A stretch of DNA of 61,758 nucleotides from an uncultured Bacteroidales bacterium (GTDB lineage Bacteria; Bacteroidota; Bacteroidia; Bacteroidales; UBA932): NCBI GenBank assembly GCA_944323345.1, contig CALUSC010000009.1:1-61758 (forward strand). Reading direction: 5' to 3'. The notes beneath the pieces were generated by a model. It was not told where the DNA came from, ran no database searches, and was given only the letters and a program-made list of their open reading frames with translations. Both the position numbers and the translations under genes were made by a program. Numbering within the stretch: the first letter of the stretch is position 1; each line of letters starts with the position of its first letter. Of this stretch, positions 52,560 through 61,675 are shown in pieces.

Positions 52560-53329
52560 TCAAAGCTATATTTTTCGATATCGACGGGACTTTGGTGAGT
52601 TTCAAAACCCATGAGATTTCCCGTACTACACTCGACGCGCTGTACGCGTTGAAGGAAAAAGGAATCAGGCTTTTCATAGCCAGCGGACGCCATCTGCTCA
52701 TAATGGACAATCTGAGCGGGTTCCCGTTCGACGGCTATGTCTGCATGAACGGGGCTCTCGTCTTCGATCAGGGAGAAATGATATACAGCCGCCCGCTCGA
52801 CAGGGATGATGCGGATGCTGTCATAGGCCTGGTGGAAGAAAACCGTATTCCTTGTGTCATCTTTGCCGAGAAGGAAATCGTGATAAACCTTCATAACGAG
52901 CTTACCGACCGCGTTTTCGAGATGATTCATCTTCCCAAGCCTGAACCGGTGCCGTTTTCTGGCTATCTCGGCAAGCCTGTCTGCCAGTTCACTATTTTCC
53001 TGAACGGGGAGAAGGAAGAAAAGATGCTGCGGCCTATTCTCCGCCATTCCGTTACGGCCAGGTGGCATCCGGAATTTACGGACATAGATCCGGAAAACAT
53101 ATCGAAGGCGGAAGGAATAGCCAGAATCATAGAACGTTACGGGATTAGCCGCGAGGAAGTCATGGCTTTCGGGGACGGGGGCAACGACATCGAAATGCTC
53201 AGATATGCCGGGACAGGCGTGGCCATGGGCAATGCCGCTCCGGATGTCCGGGCCAGTGCCGATTATGTGACTGCAAGTGTGGATGACGACGGTATCGTGC
53301 ATGCATTCCGGCATTTCGGCCTGCTGTAG
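52556..53329 (+). CDS. Cof-type HAD-superfamily phosphatase
   Basis: 257 residues from the ATG at 52556 (ATGA overlap with the editing protein). HAD motifs: FFDIDGTLV (nucleophile Asp), FIASGRH, a Lys in NISKAEGI, and GDGGNDIEMLRYAG with AMGNAAPDVRASADYVT. Type C2b cap between motifs, as in the Cof/YbiV group acting on sugar phosphates or flavin precursors. Substrate unknown. Confidence 0.92.
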   Translation: MIKAIFFDIDGTLVSFKTHEISRTTLDALYALKEKGIRLFIASGRHLLIMDNLSGFPFDGYVCMNGALVFDQGEMIYSRPLDRDDADAVIGLVEENRIPCVIFAEKEIVINLHNELTDRVFEMIHLPKPEPVPFSGYLGKPVCQFTIFLNGEKEEKMLRPILRHSVTARWHPEFTDIDPENISKAEGIARIIERYGISREEVMAFGDGGNDIEMLRYAGTGVAMGNAAPDVRASADYVTASVDDDGIVHAFRHFGLL

Positions 53330-53351
53330 CGGTGTAATGATTTTTTTTGCG

Positions 53352-53359
53352 TATATTTG
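53352..53359 (+). promoter_or_regulatory. -7 promoter element for trxA
   Basis: TATATTTG, followed by a small TGGCC-TGC-GGCCA hairpin in the leader. No -33 TTTG is visible. Confidence 0.45.
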
Positions 53360-53424
53360 GCCTGCGGCCACATATACTGTGGCATACGAAACGGGATTTG
53401 CAATATTTTAAATAATTTATGATT

Positions 53425-53739
53425 ATGGAAAAAACAGTTACAGATGCGAACGTAGCCGAGATTCTGGCTACAGACCAGCCGGTCATGATAGATTTTTGGG
53501 CTACATGGTGCGGTCCGTGCAGGATGATTGCCCCTGTCGTGGAGGAAATTGCCGGAGAATATGAAGGGAAAGCCGTTATCGGCAAATGCAATGTGGACGA
53601 ATGCTCCGAAACACCGATGAAATACGGCATCAGGAATATTCCGACCCTGCTCTTTTTCAAGAACGGACAGCTTGTCGACAGGCTTGTGGGCGCAGTTCCC
53701 AAGTCGGAAATTACAGCCAAACTCGATTCTCTTCTTTAG
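53425..53739 (+). CDS. trxA: Thioredoxin
   Basis: 104 residues from the ATG at 53425 (or 106 from 53419). Active site WCGPC in MIDFWATWCGPCRMIAP, cis-Pro in RNIPTLLFF. Cytosolic dithiol reductant. Normal length, no signal peptide. Confidence 0.96.
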   Translation: MEKTVTDANVAEILATDQPVMIDFWATWCGPCRMIAPVVEEIAGEYEGKAVIGKCNVDECSETPMKYGIRNIPTLLFFKNGQLVDRLVGAVPKSEITAKLDSLL

Positions 53740-53763
53740 AAACGGCAGTTAATCCAGGGTGAC

Positions 53764-54411
53764 ATGAAAAAAGTTATCATGATTGCAGTGGCCGCGCTGT
53801 CTCTGATGGCGGCAGGTGTCGCGGAGTCATCCGCCCAGATTCGTTTCGGCGTGATGGGCGGCGCTACTTTCTCGAAAATGAGCAAGGAGGTGATAAAAGG
53901 GGAAAACATGACGCAGTTTCATGCCGGAGGAACAGTGCAGCTCAGGCTCCCTCTCGGTTTCTCCCTCCAGCCTTCCCTCATCTATAATGTGAAAGGCTCC
54001 AGATTCGGGCTCATCGACGATCCCGTCACTCCTACCGGGAATCTGACAGTCGGCTACCTTGAGCTGCCCGTATCAGTCCAGTGGGGACCGGATCTCCTTC
54101 TGTTCAGGCCTTTCCTCGATGTTACTCCTTACGTCGGTTATGGTCTTAACAACAAAATTACAGTGGCGGGAATCGATGCCGTCAAAAATTCATGGAGCGA
54201 ATCCGGAATTAACCGCTGGGAGTACGGTCTCGGAGTAGGTATCGGTCTGGAAGTATGGAAATTCCAGGTGATAGGAAGATATAACTGGAATTTCGGATCG
54301 CTGATGAATTTCAGGTCGGATCTTGAAGAAGGAGTAGGGACAGCATTGAAGAATACGGTCGAAAGAGGGAAATTCGGAGGATTTACCCTTACAGCGGCAT
54401 TCCTGTTCTGA
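53764..54411 (+). CDS. Outer-membrane beta-barrel protein (PorT-like)
   Basis: 215 residues. A signal peptide (AGVAESSAQ) precedes alternating strands of an eight-stranded barrel (IRFGVMGGATFSKMS, LGFSLQPSLIYNVKGS, LTVGYLELPVSVQWG, YGLGVGIGLEVWKFQVIGRYNW) and a C-terminal aromatic residue (TLTAAFLF) recognised by the barrel-assembly machinery. Belongs to the PorT/OMP_b-brl_2 type widespread in Bacteroidetes; function unknown. Confidence 0.85.
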   Translation: MKKVIMIAVAALSLMAAGVAESSAQIRFGVMGGATFSKMSKEVIKGENMTQFHAGGTVQLRLPLGFSLQPSLIYNVKGSRFGLIDDPVTPTGNLTVGYLELPVSVQWGPDLLLFRPFLDVTPYVGYGLNNKITVAGIDAVKNSWSESGINRWEYGLGVGIGLEVWKFQVIGRYNWNFGSLMNFRSDLEEGVGTALKNTVERGKFGGFTLTAAFLF

Positions 54412-54421
54412 TGATTTGGAG

Positions 54422-55405
54422 ATGGATATCGGTAAAGTAAAAGAATTCTGCGGCGAAGACTGGGAGAAAGTGAACCGGCGCATCAGCGCCGCTCTCGACA
54501 GTGACATAGATTTGCTCAACTCCACCAACAGGATGATATTGTCGCATTCCGGAAAGCAGTTGCGTCCTCTGTTGTCTCTTCTGGTGGCTAAAACCTGTGC
54601 CGACGGGCCCCTGCCCGAAGACAGTTTCAGGGTCGCTGCGGCAGCCGAACTGTTGCACAACGCCACCCTTCTGCATGATGACGTGGCTGATGAAAGCGAC
54701 TGCAGAAGGGGATCTCCGACATTGAACAGTCTGATGGGACCGTCAGTGTCCGTTCTGGTCGGAGACTACTGGCTGGTGGCTGCCATGAATGAAATACGGG
54801 GAGCGAAGCATTTCGGACCGAGGCTGATATCCATATTTTCCAGGACGCTGACGCATCTTGCCGAAGGTGAAATGCTCCAGCTTCAGAAAGCCATGAGCGG
54901 CGATACCATGGAAGACGACTATCTCAGGATAATTTTCAGCAAGACGGCATCGCTTTTCGAGGCAGCAGCCCTGGCGGCCGCCATTTCGGTGAATGCATCG
55001 CCTCAGACAGAAGAAGCTGTCAGGAAATTTGCCGTATCTCTGGGTATCGCATTTCAGATCAGGGATGACATTTTCGATTATTCTCCGGAAACGGAGATAG
55101 GAAAGCCGACAGGCGTCGATATCCTGGAGCAGAAAATCACCATGCCGCTCATCGGTGCGTTCAGGAATGCAGGAAAGGACGAGGAAGCAGGGATCAGGGC
55201 GAAAATATCGGAAATACACGAGCATCCCGAATATTCCGGACAGATTCTGGAATTCGTGAGGGAAAAAGGCGGCATCGGCTATGCTGAAAAGCGGCTCGAT
55301 GATTATATTTCCGATGCTGTCGGGGCTATATCGTCCCTCCCGCGGAACCGGGCTTCCGAATATCTGGAAGAAATGACTTATTATGTAGCAAAAAGGACGA
55401 TCTGA
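54422..55405 (+). CDS. Polyprenyl diphosphate synthase
   Basis: 327 residues from the ATG at 54422. Two Asp-rich motifs: LLHDDVADESDCRRG (first) and FQIRDDIFDY (second), with GKQLRPLL and the LVGDYWLVAA segment. The bulky residues before the first motif fit a long-chain (octaprenyl/heptaprenyl) enzyme, which would supply the menaquinone side chain used by MenA. Overlaps holB by one base. Confidence 0.92.
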   Translation: MDIGKVKEFCGEDWEKVNRRISAALDSDIDLLNSTNRMILSHSGKQLRPLLSLLVAKTCADGPLPEDSFRVAAAAELLHNATLLHDDVADESDCRRGSPTLNSLMGPSVSVLVGDYWLVAAMNEIRGAKHFGPRLISIFSRTLTHLAEGEMLQLQKAMSGDTMEDDYLRIIFSKTASLFEAAALAAAISVNASPQTEEAVRKFAVSLGIAFQIRDDIFDYSPETEIGKPTGVDILEQKITMPLIGAFRNAGKDEEAGIRAKISEIHEHPEYSGQILEFVREKGGIGYAEKRLDDYISDAVGAISSLPRNRASEYLEEMTYYVAKRTI

Positions 55406-56532
55406 TGCGTTTTTCGGATATACCCGGTAATGAAAATCTCAAGAAAACACTTGTGTCCATGGCCGATTCCGGCAGGATTCCCCATGCGATGCTGTTCTAT
55501 GAGAATGAAGGCTGCGGGGCTTTGCCTCTGGCGCTTGCATATATCCAGTATCTGAATTGCCGGAACAGGAAGGACGGCGATTCCTGCGGGGAGTGCCTGT
55601 CCTGCCGTCAGATGTCCGGCTTAGTCCATCCTGATACCCATTTCATTTTTCCTGTAAACAGCAGCCGGAAGGTCGACGTCCAGAAGCCGACATCCGAATC
55701 TTTCCTGCCGATTTGGCGCGAACTGGTTCTGGACAACCCTTATTTTCTTGAATCGGAGCTGTATTCGGCGCTCGGAACTGAAGGGAAATCCGGCAATATC
55801 GCCATTGCGGAAGCGAAATATATTCTGGAAAAACTGTCGCTGGCATCCGTGGAGGACGGTTATAAGACTGTGCTTATGATGCTTCCGGAAAAAATGAATG
55901 CCGAGACAGCGAACAAACTGCTGAAAGCCGTCGAGGAACCTCCGGAGAACACGCTTTTCATATTTGTCACGCATAATCCGGACAGAGTACTGCAGACGAT
56001 ATTTTCAAGGTGTCAGAGCTACAGGGTAATGCCATTGCCTGTGAAGCAGCTTGAAGCTGCATTGACAGACATGTTCGGCAAGGATCCTGCGTCTTCCGCC
56101 CGTCAGGCCGCTGTGTCCGGAGGCAGTATAGGGACAGCACTCAATGCCATGGGAGACAGAGAGGAATATTCAGCATTCATGCAGATTTTCAGGGCTCTCG
56201 TGGATGGCATGTCGGCAAAAGACCTGCAGGCTGTCCTCGATGCGGCTGACATGATGTCGGCGATAGATTCCCGTGAAAAACAGAAAGCTTTTTGTATATT
56301 TGCAGGCGAGTGTCTCAGGAAAATATTCCTTTGCCAGCAGAAAATTCCTGACGTGGCAGGTATCCCCGGCGAAGAATCCGCATTTTATGCCGATGTAGCC
56401 GCCAGGGCATGCAAGACATTCAGCCGTAAGGCTCTGGCCATGATCGACAGGTCCGTCATGCTGCTGGACCGCAATGTGAATCCGAAAATGGTTTTCAGCG
56501 ATCTTGCAGGCCAGATGTTTTTAATTTTTTGA
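55405..56532 (+). CDS. holB: DNA polymerase III delta-prime subunit
   Basis: 375 residues of the clamp-loader AAA+ family. A four-Cys zinc motif lies at about 51-72 (CRNRKDGDSCGECLSC), the segment EKMNAETANKLLKAVEEPPENTLFIF is the conserved DnaX/HolB core, and sensor-1 is FVTHNPDRVLQTIFSRCQ. The P-loop is replaced (YENEGCGALPLA), as usual for delta-prime, so it does not hydrolyse ATP. Start codon shares a base with the preceding stop. Confidence 0.9.
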   Translation: MRFSDIPGNENLKKTLVSMADSGRIPHAMLFYENEGCGALPLALAYIQYLNCRNRKDGDSCGECLSCRQMSGLVHPDTHFIFPVNSSRKVDVQKPTSESFLPIWRELVLDNPYFLESELYSALGTEGKSGNIAIAEAKYILEKLSLASVEDGYKTVLMMLPEKMNAETANKLLKAVEEPPENTLFIFVTHNPDRVLQTIFSRCQSYRVMPLPVKQLEAALTDMFGKDPASSARQAAVSGGSIGTALNAMGDREEYSAFMQIFRALVDGMSAKDLQAVLDAADMMSAIDSREKQKAFCIFAGECLRKIFLCQQKIPDVAGIPGEESAFYADVAARACKTFSRKALAMIDRSVMLLDRNVNPKMVFSDLAGQMFLIF

Positions 56533-56536
56533 TTTT

Positions 56537-57727
56537 ATGGAAGGTTTTGATACTAACGAAGCAAAACAGTTCGACTGCTCCAGAGGCTGTATTGTGGAGA
56601 GGACTGATGAGGGGGAGTTGAAATGTTCCTATCGCCAGGGCTGCTGCAAGCTGGAGGTCTATGACTGGCTTCCAGGTGTCATGCAGGAAAAATACAAGAA
56701 CTATTTCGAGGTCCGTTTCAAGAATACACGCAAAGGCATCTATGTGAATGCATCCGGCCAGACCATAAAGATGGGCGACATGGTGATTGTGGAAGCCGTG
56801 AACGGACATGACCTTGGTATAGTCACGCTGGAGGGACCTGTCGTAGCCAGACAGATGGTATGCAAGAAGATAGATCCGGAAACTGCTACATTCAGGCGCA
56901 TTTACCGCAAGGCAAAACTTTTCGATATCGAGAAATGGCAGGAAGCTATAGCCAGGGAGCACGAGACGATGATAAGGGCCAGGCAGATAGCCGCGGAAAT
57001 GGGGCTGGAGATGAAAATCGGCGATGTCGAGTATCAGGGAGACGGCACCAAGGCCATATTCTATTATATTGCGGACGGCCGCGTGGATTTCAGGCAGCTG
57101 ATCAAGGTATTTGCGGAGGAATTCCGCATCAGGATCGAGATGAAGCAGATCGGAGCCCGTCAGGAAGCGGGCCTTATCGGCGGTCTGGGCGTCTGCGGAC
57201 GTGAATTGTGCTGTTCGAACTATATTTCTTCTTTCCAGTCCATAACGACTGCTGCAGCCAAATGCCAGGATCTCTCGCTTAATCCGCAGAAACTGGCCGG
57301 CCAGTGCGGGAAACTCAAATGCTGCCTGAATTACGAGACTGCGGCTTATATCGATGCCCAGTCCAGGATACCGAAGGTGCTGAACCCTCTGGAATTCCAG
57401 GACGGACTGGCATATCTGATGAAAACCGACATCCTGAAGGAAGTGATGTACTTCTCTTATGACCAGGGAAGTTTTGCCAATCTGTATCCGCTCGATGCGG
57501 CAGAGGTGGCTGAAATCATCCGGATGAACAGGCGAGGCGAGAAGCCGGAATCGCTGAAGACAGAACCGGAGCCGTCGAATCTGGAATTCGTCACTGCAGT
57601 CGGGGACGACAGCATCACCCGTTTCGACGAAACCAGAAAGAAGAAGAAAAGGAATCCGAAAAACAGGGCCGGCGCCAGACAGGGCAGACCGGCGAGGCCG
57701 CAGAAGCCCGGCGGCAGGCAGAAATGA
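56537..57727 (+). CDS. ricT: PSP1-domain protein RicT
   Basis: 396 residues. The PSP1 core lies about 40-280, with the cysteine motifs GVCGRELCCSNYI and AGQCGKLKCCLNYE that hold Fe-S clusters in the Bacillus RicAFT complex. The C-terminal 50 residues are basic and low-complexity (KKKKRNPKNRAGARQGR), likely RNA-binding. In Bacillus RicT helps RNase Y processing; the role in Bacteroidetes is untested. Follows holB by four bases, as in many Bacteroidetes. Confidence 0.88.
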   Translation: MEGFDTNEAKQFDCSRGCIVERTDEGELKCSYRQGCCKLEVYDWLPGVMQEKYKNYFEVRFKNTRKGIYVNASGQTIKMGDMVIVEAVNGHDLGIVTLEGPVVARQMVCKKIDPETATFRRIYRKAKLFDIEKWQEAIAREHETMIRARQIAAEMGLEMKIGDVEYQGDGTKAIFYYIADGRVDFRQLIKVFAEEFRIRIEMKQIGARQEAGLIGGLGVCGRELCCSNYISSFQSITTAAAKCQDLSLNPQKLAGQCGKLKCCLNYETAAYIDAQSRIPKVLNPLEFQDGLAYLMKTDILKEVMYFSYDQGSFANLYPLDAAEVAEIIRMNRRGEKPESLKTEPEPSNLEFVTAVGDDSITRFDETRKKKKRNPKNRAGARQGRPARPQKPGGRQK

Positions 57728-57748
57728 TCCTGAAATCCTCTTGAAATC

Positions 57749-58513
57749 ATGAGTGGAAAAGACAAACTTCGGAAATTCAGGGAGAATGAAACGTTCTCAT
57801 GTCTGGTGCAGCCTGCTACGTGCGATGTGCTCGGGTGCGACCATCCTCTGAAAGGCCATTGGAACGAATCATTTTTCCGGAACAGCCAGCCGCTCGTGCT
57901 GGAACTCGGTTGCGGAAAAGGGGAATATACTGTAGATCTGGGACTCAGGAACCCGTCATTCAACTACATTGGCGTGGATATAAAGGGCGCACGCCTGTGG
58001 AAAGGAGCCAAATTCGCCCATGAGCACCAGTTGCCCAACGTAGGTTTTCTCAGGACGCGGATAGAGTTCATAGAATCCTTGTTCGGCCCAGGAGAGGTCT
58101 CGGAAATCTGGATTACATTCGCGGATCCCCAGATAGGCAGAGAGAAGAAACGCCTTACCTCGCCGCTTTTCCTCTCCAGATACAGGAATTTCCTGAAACC
58201 GGGAGGAATCGTCCACCTGAAGACCGACAGCAGGTATCTGCATGAATATTCCAGGGCGATAGCCGAGCAGAACGGGCTTAAGATACTTGCAGCCTCGACG
58301 GACATATACGGGGCGGACAGGGATGCCCTCTATTCCAGCGGAATATCTTCCGTCTGCGGGAAAGATGCGGTGGATGCCCTGTTCCAGGTCCAGACCTTCT
58401 ATGAAAAACAGTATCTGTCCCAGGGCATGCCGATCACATATCTGGCATTTACGATAGATCATCAGGGGCCATACGTCAGCCCGGATTGGGATCCTGAGTC
58501 TTTCCTTGTCTGA
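57749..58513 (+). CDS. trmB: tRNA (guanine-N7-)-methyltransferase
   Basis: 254 residues. SAM motif LELGCGKGEYTVDLG and the TrmB signature WITFADPQIGREKKRLTSP, with GGIVHLKTDSRYLHEYS. It methylates G46 of tRNA. In most family members the signature reads FPDPWPKKRH; here it is FADPQIGREKK, the variant seen in Bacteroidetes. Converges on miaA, with a small CAGGGT/ACCCTG hairpin between. Confidence 0.92.
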   Translation: MSGKDKLRKFRENETFSCLVQPATCDVLGCDHPLKGHWNESFFRNSQPLVLELGCGKGEYTVDLGLRNPSFNYIGVDIKGARLWKGAKFAHEHQLPNVGFLRTRIEFIESLFGPGEVSEIWITFADPQIGREKKRLTSPLFLSRYRNFLKPGGIVHLKTDSRYLHEYSRAIAEQNGLKILAASTDIYGADRDALYSSGISSVCGKDAVDALFQVQTFYEKQYLSQGMPITYLAFTIDHQGPYVSPDWDPESFLV

Positions 58514-58517
58514 TACA

Positions 58518-58534
58518 CAGGGTGTTATACCCTG
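58518..58534. terminator. Possible small hairpin between trmB and miaA
   Basis: CAGGGT-GTTAT-ACCCTG, a perfect six-base stem that overlaps the miaA stop region. No T run, so termination is uncertain. Confidence 0.35.
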
Positions 58535-59517
58535 ACCCAGTGGATGCGTACCCCACGCCTCTCCATTCCCCGGAACCATGTCATCTGCCTTTTTGCGAAC
58601 TGGTGTATGGCAGTGGCAAGCAGCCGTTTCATTTCCGTCAGGCCGAGCACTCCCGTTATATATAAGGTGACGAATTTGTATTCCAGCCCGTAGTATATCA
58701 GATCCTCGGCCCGGATGCCGCTGTCCAGAAGTCTCCGTACTTCATCGGCCATCCCGTCTTCCAGCCTTTTGTCCAGACGCCTGTCTATTCTTTCGTTGCG
58801 CTCCTCCCGGCTGACCAGAGTGCCTATGAAGAAAGTGCTTTTCGGCAGGGATGCCGTGTGGGACACAGGATGTTCGGTCTCGTAAACGGCTATTTCTATG
58901 GCCCTTATCAGTCTCTTTCTCGTGTCGTAGTCCGTGGAGTTGTGCAGCGGTTTCAGGGCCGCGAGCTTCCTTATCAGGTCCGGCGTGTCCATCTGTTCCA
59001 GTTCCGCCCTCAGTTCCGGATCGGCAGGTACTTCAGGCAGAGAATACCCCATAGTCGCCGCTTCGATGTAAAGTCCCGAACCTCCGCATAATATCGGAAT
59101 ATTGCCTCTCTCCCGCACCTCGTTCCACGCCTTCTCGAAATCGCGCTGGTATCTGTATATGTTATATTGTGTTCCGGCAGGAACGATGTCTATCAGGTGA
59201 TAAGGTATGTCCCCGTACTCGTCCAGGTCCTTTCCCGTACCGATGTCCATTCCGGCGTATACCTGTCTTGAGTCGGCGGACAGTATTTCCGCCCCTATGC
59301 CTCCGGCAATGCTTCCTTCCTCTGACATTTTCCGTATTTCCTGTGCCATTCTGACAGCATATCCGGTTTTGCCGGATGCAGTAGGCCCCAATACGCAGAT
59401 AAGGTCATATTGTCCGTCAAGATACTGACGGACAATATCTTTAATATTTATTTCCTCTGCCTGAGGCAATTCCGCCATCGGCGGCACTCCTGTTCCCGGT
59501 ATGTCTTTTGCTGTCAT
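58525..59517 (-). CDS. miaA: tRNA dimethylallyltransferase
   Basis: 330 residues from the ATG at 59517. P-loop CVLGPTASGKTGYA, then SADSRQVYAGMDIGTGKD and HHLIDI-like YHLIDIVPAGTQYNI, with FVGTL-like GTLVSREERNERI later and QFAKRQMTWFR at the end. Adds dimethylallyl to A37 of tRNAs reading UNN codons. The P-loop starts about 40 residues in, against about 10 in most MiaA proteins, so the N-terminus is extended; the predicted transcription start (about 59537) rules out a start at 59538. The extension encodes an RNA hairpin. Confidence 0.92.
   Translation of the reverse strand: MTAKDIPGTGVPPMAELPQAEEINIKDIVRQYLDGQYDLICVLGPTASGKTGYAVRMAQEIRKMSEEGSIAGGIGAEILSADSRQVYAGMDIGTGKDLDEYGDIPYHLIDIVPAGTQYNIYRYQRDFEKAWNEVRERGNIPILCGGSGLYIEAATMGYSLPEVPADPELRAELEQMDTPDLIRKLAALKPLHNSTDYDTRKRLIRAIEIAVYETEHPVSHTASLPKSTFFIGTLVSREERNERIDRRLDKRLEDGMADEVRRLLDSGIRAEDLIYYGLEYKFVTLYITGVLGLTEMKRLLATAIHQFAKRQMTWFRGMERRGVRIHWVRV
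59407..59438. repeat. Perfect inverted repeat inside miaA
   Basis: ATATTGTCCGTCA / TGACGGACAATAT, 13-base arms with a six-base loop, within codons for DIVRQYLDGQY just ahead of the P-loop. Not followed by a T run on either strand. Confidence 0.7.
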
Positions 59518-59531
59518 CGCGATTCCGAAAT

Positions 59532-59562
59532 TTTGCAATGCAAATTTAATAAATTACATTTG
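59532..59562 (+). promoter_or_regulatory. Promoter of smpB
   Basis: TTTG (59532-59535), 19 bases, TACATTTG (59555-59562): full consensus. It overlaps the divergent miaA promoter. Start site about 59566, giving an 86-base leader. Confidence 0.7.
59541..59548 (-). promoter_or_regulatory. -7 promoter element for miaA
   Basis: Minus strand TAAATTTG. Predicted start site about 59537, 20 bases ahead of the chosen ATG. Confidence 0.5.
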
Positions 59563-59569
59563 TAATATT

Positions 59570-59622
59570 GTCCTGACAGGACTTGTCCGGAAACTGACGC
59601 GTTTCCCGACAGGCCGCTGTCG
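59570..59622 (+). promoter_or_regulatory. Three consecutive hairpins in the smpB 5' leader
   Basis: GTCCTG-A-CAGGAC (59570-59582), GGAAAC-TGACGC-GTTTCC (59589-59606) and CGACAG-GCCG-CTGTCG (59607-59622), all perfect. They begin about four bases after the predicted transcript start. No known RNA family recognised. Confidence 0.5.
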
Positions 59623-59651
59623 CGAAGTTTATGACGGAATTACGTTGATTT

Positions 59652-60101
59652 ATGCCGAAAGCGAAAAGTAAAGTCGAGATAAAGAACAGGCGGGCATCGT
59701 TCGACTATGAATTCATAGAAACGTATGTCGCCGGTATCGTGCTGACAGGTACTGAGATAAAGTCCGTAAGGGCGGGGAAGGCTTCTCTGGTGGATGCTTT
59801 CTGCTATTTCAATGCCGGGGAGCTCTATGTAAAGAATATGCATATTGCGGAATACTGGTGGGGCAGCTGGGGAAAACACGATCCGAGACGGGACAGAAAG
59901 CTGCTGCTCACGAAGAAAGAGCTCGGCAAGCTGCAGAGGGCCGTAAAGGAAAAGGGGCTTACCATAGTGGCTGTCAGGATGTTCGTGGCCGAAAACGGAT
60001 ATGCGAAACTGCTCATAGCCCTGGCCAGGGGAAAGAAAGAATACGACAAGCGCCAGTCCATCAAGGAAAAGGACATGCGCAGAGAGATGGAGCGTTACTG
60101 A
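59652..60101 (+). CDS. smpB: SsrA-binding protein SmpB
   Basis: 149 residues. Family motifs: [41 protein letters not shown] is cut here to its key parts FEAGI-like [14 protein letters not shown] and [12 protein letters not shown], with the basic tail [19 protein letters not shown]. It delivers tmRNA to stalled ribosomes. The tmRNA gene itself is not in this window. Confidence 0.95.
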   Translation: MPKAKSKVEIKNRRASFDYEFIETYVAGIVLTGTEIKSVRAGKASLVDAFCYFNAGELYVKNMHIAEYWWGSWGKHDPRRDRKLLLTKKELGKLQRAVKEKGLTIVAVRMFVAENGYAKLLIALARGKKEYDKRQSIKEKDMRREMERY

Positions 60102-60132
60102 TAAAGGTTAATTTATACAAATCACACATATT

Positions 60133-61122
60133 ATGGCTAAGAAAATTTCTACTATCGGTATCCTGACGTCCGGAGGAGATGCTCCCGGCATGAACGCGGC
60201 TATAAGGGCCGTGACACGGGCGGCGATATACAACGGATGGAAAGTCAAAGGTATATATCGTGGATATGAGGGTCTCATACATAATGAGATAAAGGATCTG
60301 ACCACTGAAAGCGTCAGCAGTACCATACAGAGAGGCGGAACCATACTGAAGACTGCCAGGTCGGAGGAATTCATGACCGAGGAAGGCAGGACGAAAGCGT
60401 ACGAAAATCTGGTGGCCAACGGCATAGATGCCCTGGTCGTTATCGGCGGAAACGGTTCCCTGGCCGGTGCACAGGCTCTGGCCCAGGAGCATGACATAGC
60501 CTGCGTGGGACTTCCCGGCACGATAGACAATGACCTGTACGGAACGGATTCCACCATAGGATACGACACTGCACTGAACACCATAGTGGAATGCGTGGAC
60601 AAAATCAGGGATACGGCTACGTCGCATGACCGTATATTCTTCATCGAAGTCATGGGCAGGGACGCAGGTTTTCTGGCGCAGAACAGCGCCATAGCTGCCG
60701 GGGCCGAGGCTGCCATCATCCCTGAGGACCAGACGGACATAGACCAGCTCGAACAGTTCATCAGCCGCGGTGTGAGGAAAAGCAAGAGCAGCAGTATCGT
60801 GATAGTCTCCGAGGCTTCGAAAGACGGAGTCGGCGGCGCCATGCATTATGCCGACAGGGTCAGAAAAGAATATCCGCAGTATGACGTGAGGGTGACCATT
60901 CTCGGCCATCTGCAGCGCGGCGGCAAGCCGAGCGCGTTCGACAGGATTCTTGCGAGCCGTCTCGGTACCGCGAGCATAGAAGCCCTTCTCGAAGGCCAGA
61001 GAAATGTCATGATAGGCATATCTGATGACCAGGTCGTTTACGTGCCGTTCTCAAAAGCCATAAAGAAAGACAAGCCTATCGACAAGGAACTGATCACTGT
61101 CTTGAATGTCCTTTCTATCTGA
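60133..61122 (+). CDS. pfkA: 6-phosphofructokinase
   Basis: 329 residues of the PfkA family. Substrate motifs [23 protein letters not shown] and LGHLQRGG are intact, and the Gly in PGTIDND marks an ATP- rather than PPi-dependent enzyme. The ATP/Mg loop, normally GGDGS, reads GGNGS: Asn107 replaces the Asp that coordinates Mg-ATP (Asp103 in E. coli). Either metal handling is altered or a base error (AAC for GAC at 60451) is present. Catalyses the committed step of glycolysis from fructose-6-phosphate, the end product of the PUL's isomerases. Confidence 0.94.
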   Translation: MAKKISTIGILTSGGDAPGMNAAIRAVTRAAIYNGWKVKGIYRGYEGLIHNEIKDLTTESVSSTIQRGGTILKTARSEEFMTEEGRTKAYENLVANGIDALVVIGGNGSLAGAQALAQEHDIACVGLPGTIDNDLYGTDSTIGYDTALNTIVECVDKIRDTATSHDRIFFIEVMGRDAGFLAQNSAIAAGAEAAIIPEDQTDIDQLEQFISRGVRKSKSSSIVIVSEASKDGVGGAMHYADRVRKEYPQYDVRVTILGHLQRGGKPSAFDRILASRLGTASIEALLEGQRNVMIGISDDQVVYVPFSKAIKKDKPIDKELITVLNVLSI

Positions 61123-61124
61123 TT

Positions 61125-61155
61125 TTTGTATTATTGAAAATAATTCTTACCTTTG
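61125..61155 (+). promoter_or_regulatory. Promoter of rplM-rpsI
   Basis: TTTG (61125-61128), 19 bases, TACCTTTG (61148-61155): full consensus. Leader of about 57 bases before the GTG start. Confidence 0.75.
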
Positions 61156-61215
61156 CACCCCCTATATAGTGTAGGGATCGCAAATTTTAGTATTAACCAT
61201 TTAAAGATCAAGACA

Positions 61216-61668
61216 GTGGACACACAGAGTTACAAAACAGTATCGCTCAAAGCTGGCGATATCAAGAAAGAGTGGGTTCTTATTGATGCTACCGACCTGG
61301 TGCTTGGCCGTCTTGCTTCCAGAGTGGCGCTTGTCCTTCGCGGAAAGAACAAGCCGAGCTACACTCCGCACATGGATTGCGGTGACAATGTCATCATTAT
61401 CAATGCGGATAAGATCAAACTTACTGGAAACAAGCTGACAGACAAGGTGTATGTCCGTCATACAGGTTATCCTGGAGGACAGCGTTTCACCACAGCTAAG
61501 GACATTCTCAAGAAGAAACCTACAGAACTTCTCAGGATGGCTGTCAAAGGCATGCTTCCTAAGAACCGTCTTGGTGCAAGGCTTATCAACAACCTGTATC
61601 TCTATCAGGGAAACGAGCATCCGCACCAGGCACAGAAACCAAAAACAATCAAGTTAAACGAAATTTAG
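61216..61668 (+). CDS. rplM: 50S ribosomal protein L13
   Basis: 150 residues from a GTG at 61216, which gives the family N-terminus (M)[11 protein letters not shown]; an upstream in-frame ATG at 61153 lies inside the promoter and is not used. Conserved segments: [54 protein letters not shown]. Followed by rpsI after seven bases, the standard L13-S9 pair. Confidence 0.96.
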   Translation: MDTQSYKTVSLKAGDIKKEWVLIDATDLVLGRLASRVALVLRGKNKPSYTPHMDCGDNVIIINADKIKLTGNKLTDKVYVRHTGYPGGQRFTTAKDILKKKPTELLRMAVKGMLPKNRLGARLINNLYLYQGNEHPHQAQKPKTIKLNEI

Positions 61669-61675
61669 TCAAAGG

